Positions 6,428-8,225 of a DNA stretch of 8,225 nucleotides are shown piece after piece; position 1 is the first letter of the stretch, and each line of letters starts with the position of its first letter. The notes under the pieces are model-generated. The model made no database searches. It worked only from the letters and a program-made list of their open reading frames with translations, and was not told the DNA's origin. The stretch is taken from contig CAIKQM010000004.1 of NCBI GenBank assembly GCA_903829565.1, positions 1 to 8,225 on the forward strand. The letters are read 5' to 3'. The DNA is from an uncultured Planctomycetota bacterium (GTDB taxonomy: Bacteria > Planctomycetota > UBA1135 > GCA-002686595). Both the position numbers and the translations under genes were made by a program.

Positions 6428-8225
6428 CAGACGTCTGCGCCGGGTAGCCCAGCAGCTCGTCCAACGTAGCGGTGGAGACGGCGTGATAGCGCGACCGCGC
6501 GCGGTGGTACAAAGCCAGAGCGCGTTGCTTGCCCGCAGGTGTCTTCGCCAGTTCCGCATACAAGGGCTTGAGGAACTTGCGACGGCCCACCTGCATCAGG
6601 AAGGCCTCCAAAGGACCATCGACAGCACTCCAACCTTGAGCCACGCCTAGGCGCAGCCACAGAGCGAGAATCTCGCTGTTTCCCGTAGCTGTGAGCCGGA
6701 AGCGCGACTCCAGCGCCTCCATCCACGGAATCGTCAGCGCAGGCTCCATGGTCTCCAAGAAGTGCAGCCAGTGATGGGTGGTCCAACCACTGACCGACAA
6801 CTGCGACACAGACGCAGGACCGGCCTGACGCAGCACAGCAACCTGACGTTCCACGTCTCGGAACGCATCGCTGCGCGGATCGGGTGCATCCGCAGGCAAG
6901 CCAGATCCTTCAATCCATGCTGCGAAGTCGACCTGTGCGGCCTCATCGGGTGTCAAAAGCTTTGTACGAAGCTCCTGCAACAAGACCGCCGTGGTCACCG
7001 AAGTGAAGGCATGTCCATCAAACCAGTCACGCAAGAACACATCAAAACGCGCTCGTCCCACAAGCTCTTCGAGCCGCATCAGGAACAAGCAGCCTTTCAC
7101 ATACGGCACCAGCGAGAACCCATCATCGGGATGCCGCCCCTCCAAGTCGATGTACAGCACCGTATCGCGGGCCTCCATGGCACGCATTTCGCGCAGCAGA
7201 TCCGTCTTGGATAGCGCGCGCTCCATCTGTGCGCGCTCAAGCCCGTACACCGCCTCCATGACGCGGTGCTCGAAGTACACGGTGAAGCCTTCGTTCAACC
7301 AGAAGTCGCGCCACGTCGCGTTCGTCACAAGGTTGCCGGACCAGCTGTGTGCCAGCTCGTGGGCGACCAAGGAGACGAGAGACTTGTCTCCCGCAAGGAT
7401 CGTGGGCGTGGCGAAGGTCAGGCAAGGGTTCTCCATGCCTCCAAAGGGAAAGCTCGGCGGCAAGACCAGCAGGTCGTAACGCCCCCAGCGGTACGCGCCA
7501 AACAGCTGTTCGGCGGCAGCGATCATCGCTTCGGTATCGACGAACTCCGACGCAGCCAATGCGAGAGTCTCTGGCTCGGCCCACACACCACAGCGCGGAC
7601 CGAGCTCTTGAAACACGAGCCGCCCTGCAGCCAAGGCGATCAAGTACGAAGGCACCGCACGCGTCATGGCAAAGCAGAACGCTCCCTCCGCATCGCGCCA
7701 GCGCCGCTCCGCGCTCATGACGACCTCCATGCCGGCGGGCGCACGCACCCGCGCCTCCCAAGTGGTGCGCACCCCGGGTGAGTCCTGCAACGGAATCCAA
7801 GTGCGCGTCAAAATCGCTTGACCTTGGGTGTACAGGAACGGCGCACCGCCTCCGGCCGTCTGGGCCGGATCCAACCACTGCAAGGCATCGGCCTCGCCGG
7901 TGGTTCGCCACCGTACACGGACGGCTTGATCTTCAGGCGCCAAGGCAATCCGTAGCGCCTGACCCAAGCTTTGCGGGCTGGAAGCCTGCGCATCAGGCGC
8001 GATGGCATAGACCCGCGGGGTCCCGTCCGAACCTGACACGGCCTCGATGACCAGCCCGCGCGTATCGAGCGTCAAGTACGCTTCACCCGCCTTGCCGGCC
8101 TGATCGGGCCGAGCCAAGTCCAATCGGGCCACGCCGCGCACCTCGCGCCGAGCAAAGTCGAGCTCCAAGTCGAGTACCAGATGCGTGACCGCCACATGAT
8201 CGGGGCGAGAGTAGCTGTGCAGGTC
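6420..8225 (-). CDS. M1 zinc aminopeptidase, leukotriene-A4-hydrolase / aminopeptidase-B type, 5' end cut
   Basis: The frame stays open to base 8225, giving 601 visible residues, close to the roughly 610 of human LTA4 hydrolase. A GTG at 8195 is possible, but the ten in-frame residues before it read DLHSYSRPDH, the conserved family N-terminus, so the true start lies outside the window. Using visible numbering: an N-terminal beta domain (about 1-200) with TQGQAILTRTWIP; the peptidase core with GGMEN (262-266, substrate N-terminus recognition), HELAH (289-293) and Glu312 in NEGF, together the HEXXH-x18-E zinc site; a catalytic Tyr375 in VPYVKG; and a C-terminal helical domain ending in VGRRKFLKPL, whose Arg and Lys match the carboxylate-anchoring pair of LTA4 hydrolase. 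It should remove N-terminal residues from short peptides. Epoxide hydrolase activity is uncertain. The missing N-terminus hides whether it is exported. Confidence 0.95.
   Translation of the reverse strand, partial: DLHSYSRPDHVAVTHLVLDLELDFARREVRGVARLDLARPDQAGKAGEAYLTLDTRGLVIEAVSGSDGTPRVYAIAPDAQASSPQSLGQALRIALAPEDQAVRVRWRTTGEADALQWLDPAQTAGGGAPFLYTQGQAILTRTWIPLQDSPGVRTTWEARVRAPAGMEVVMSAERRWRDAEGAFCFAMTRAVPSYLIALAAGRLVFQELGPRCGVWAEPETLALAASEFVDTEAMIAAAEQLFGAYRWGRYDLLVLPPSFPFGGMENPCLTFATPTILAGDKSLVSLVAHELAHSWSGNLVTNATWRDFWLNEGFTVYFEHRVMEAVYGLERAQMERALSKTDLLREMRAMEARDTVLYIDLEGRHPDDGFSLVPYVKGCLFLMRLEELVGRARFDVFLRDWFDGHAFTSVTTAVLLQELRTKLLTPDEAAQVDFAAWIEGSGLPADAPDPRSDAFRDVERQVAVLRQAGPASVSQLSVSGWTTHHWLHFLETMEPALTIPWMEALESRFRLTATGNSEILALWLRLGVAQGWSAVDGPLEAFLMQVGRRKFLKPLYAELAKTPAGKQRALALYHRARSRYHAVSTATLDELLGYPAQTSVK

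Noticed and set aside
6424..6429. TTGACA at the end of the deiodinase-like gene
   Set aside because: It is formed by the stop codon context, has no -10 match, and no plus-strand gene follows.
5504..6559. Long minus-strand open frame (351 codons) across the deiodinase-like gene
   Set aside because: It overlaps three well-supported genes, its composition is Arg/Ala/His-rich without motifs, and it spans two gene boundaries.

Overview
The window is most probably from a GC-rich planctomycete (phylum Planctomycetota). Three things point there: (1) a DUF1587/1595/1592/1588/1585 cytochrome gene followed by a DUF1552 (HXXSHH) gene, a pair abundant in that phylum; (2) a secreted modular protein whose C-terminal module carries a CYGDGT...CPCGN motif, which I associate from memory with marine planctomycete lineages; (3) mostly weak or absent Shine-Dalgarno sequences. 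The assignment is inference, because there is no rRNA or marker gene here.

Layout. Positions 1-3505 (minus strand) hold a two-gene unit. A GTG-started exported protein with two CXXCH haem motifs comes first (3505-1238). After 22 bases comes a DUF1552 protein with a twin-arginine-like leader, which runs off the left edge (1215-1). A 104-bp divergent gap (3506-3609) with a GC-rich dyad separates this from a plus-strand gene (3610-4950) for a secreted three-part protein: a six-cysteine N-terminal domain, a C-type-lectin-like domain with EPNN and WND calcium-site motifs, and a six-cysteine C-terminal module. After it come two hairpins, the second with a 16-bp stem that is probably a terminator, and a weak promoter candidate. 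Next are two closely spaced plus-strand genes: an unrecognised 198-aa cytosolic protein (5156-5752) and a nitroreductase-fold flavoprotein (5768-6427) that matches the iodotyrosine-deiodinase branch, including the Glu/Tyr/Lys substrate triad. It converges, with an 8-bp overlap, on a minus-strand M1 metallopeptidase of the leukotriene-A4-hydrolase/aminopeptidase-B type (6420-8225), whose N-terminus continues past the right edge.

Working together. The haem protein and the DUF1552 protein look like partners of an exported system of unknown biochemistry. The lectin-like protein is a likely cell-surface or secreted binding protein. The 198-aa protein and the deiodinase-like enzyme are probably co-transcribed. 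The peptidase is an independent zinc exopeptidase. I see no mobile element, CRISPR array, tRNA or rRNA, and no gene-free stretch longer than about 205 bases. The least explained items are the C-terminal CYGDGT/CPCGN module, the deiodinase-like enzyme with its unknown partner, and the haem/HXXSHH pair.
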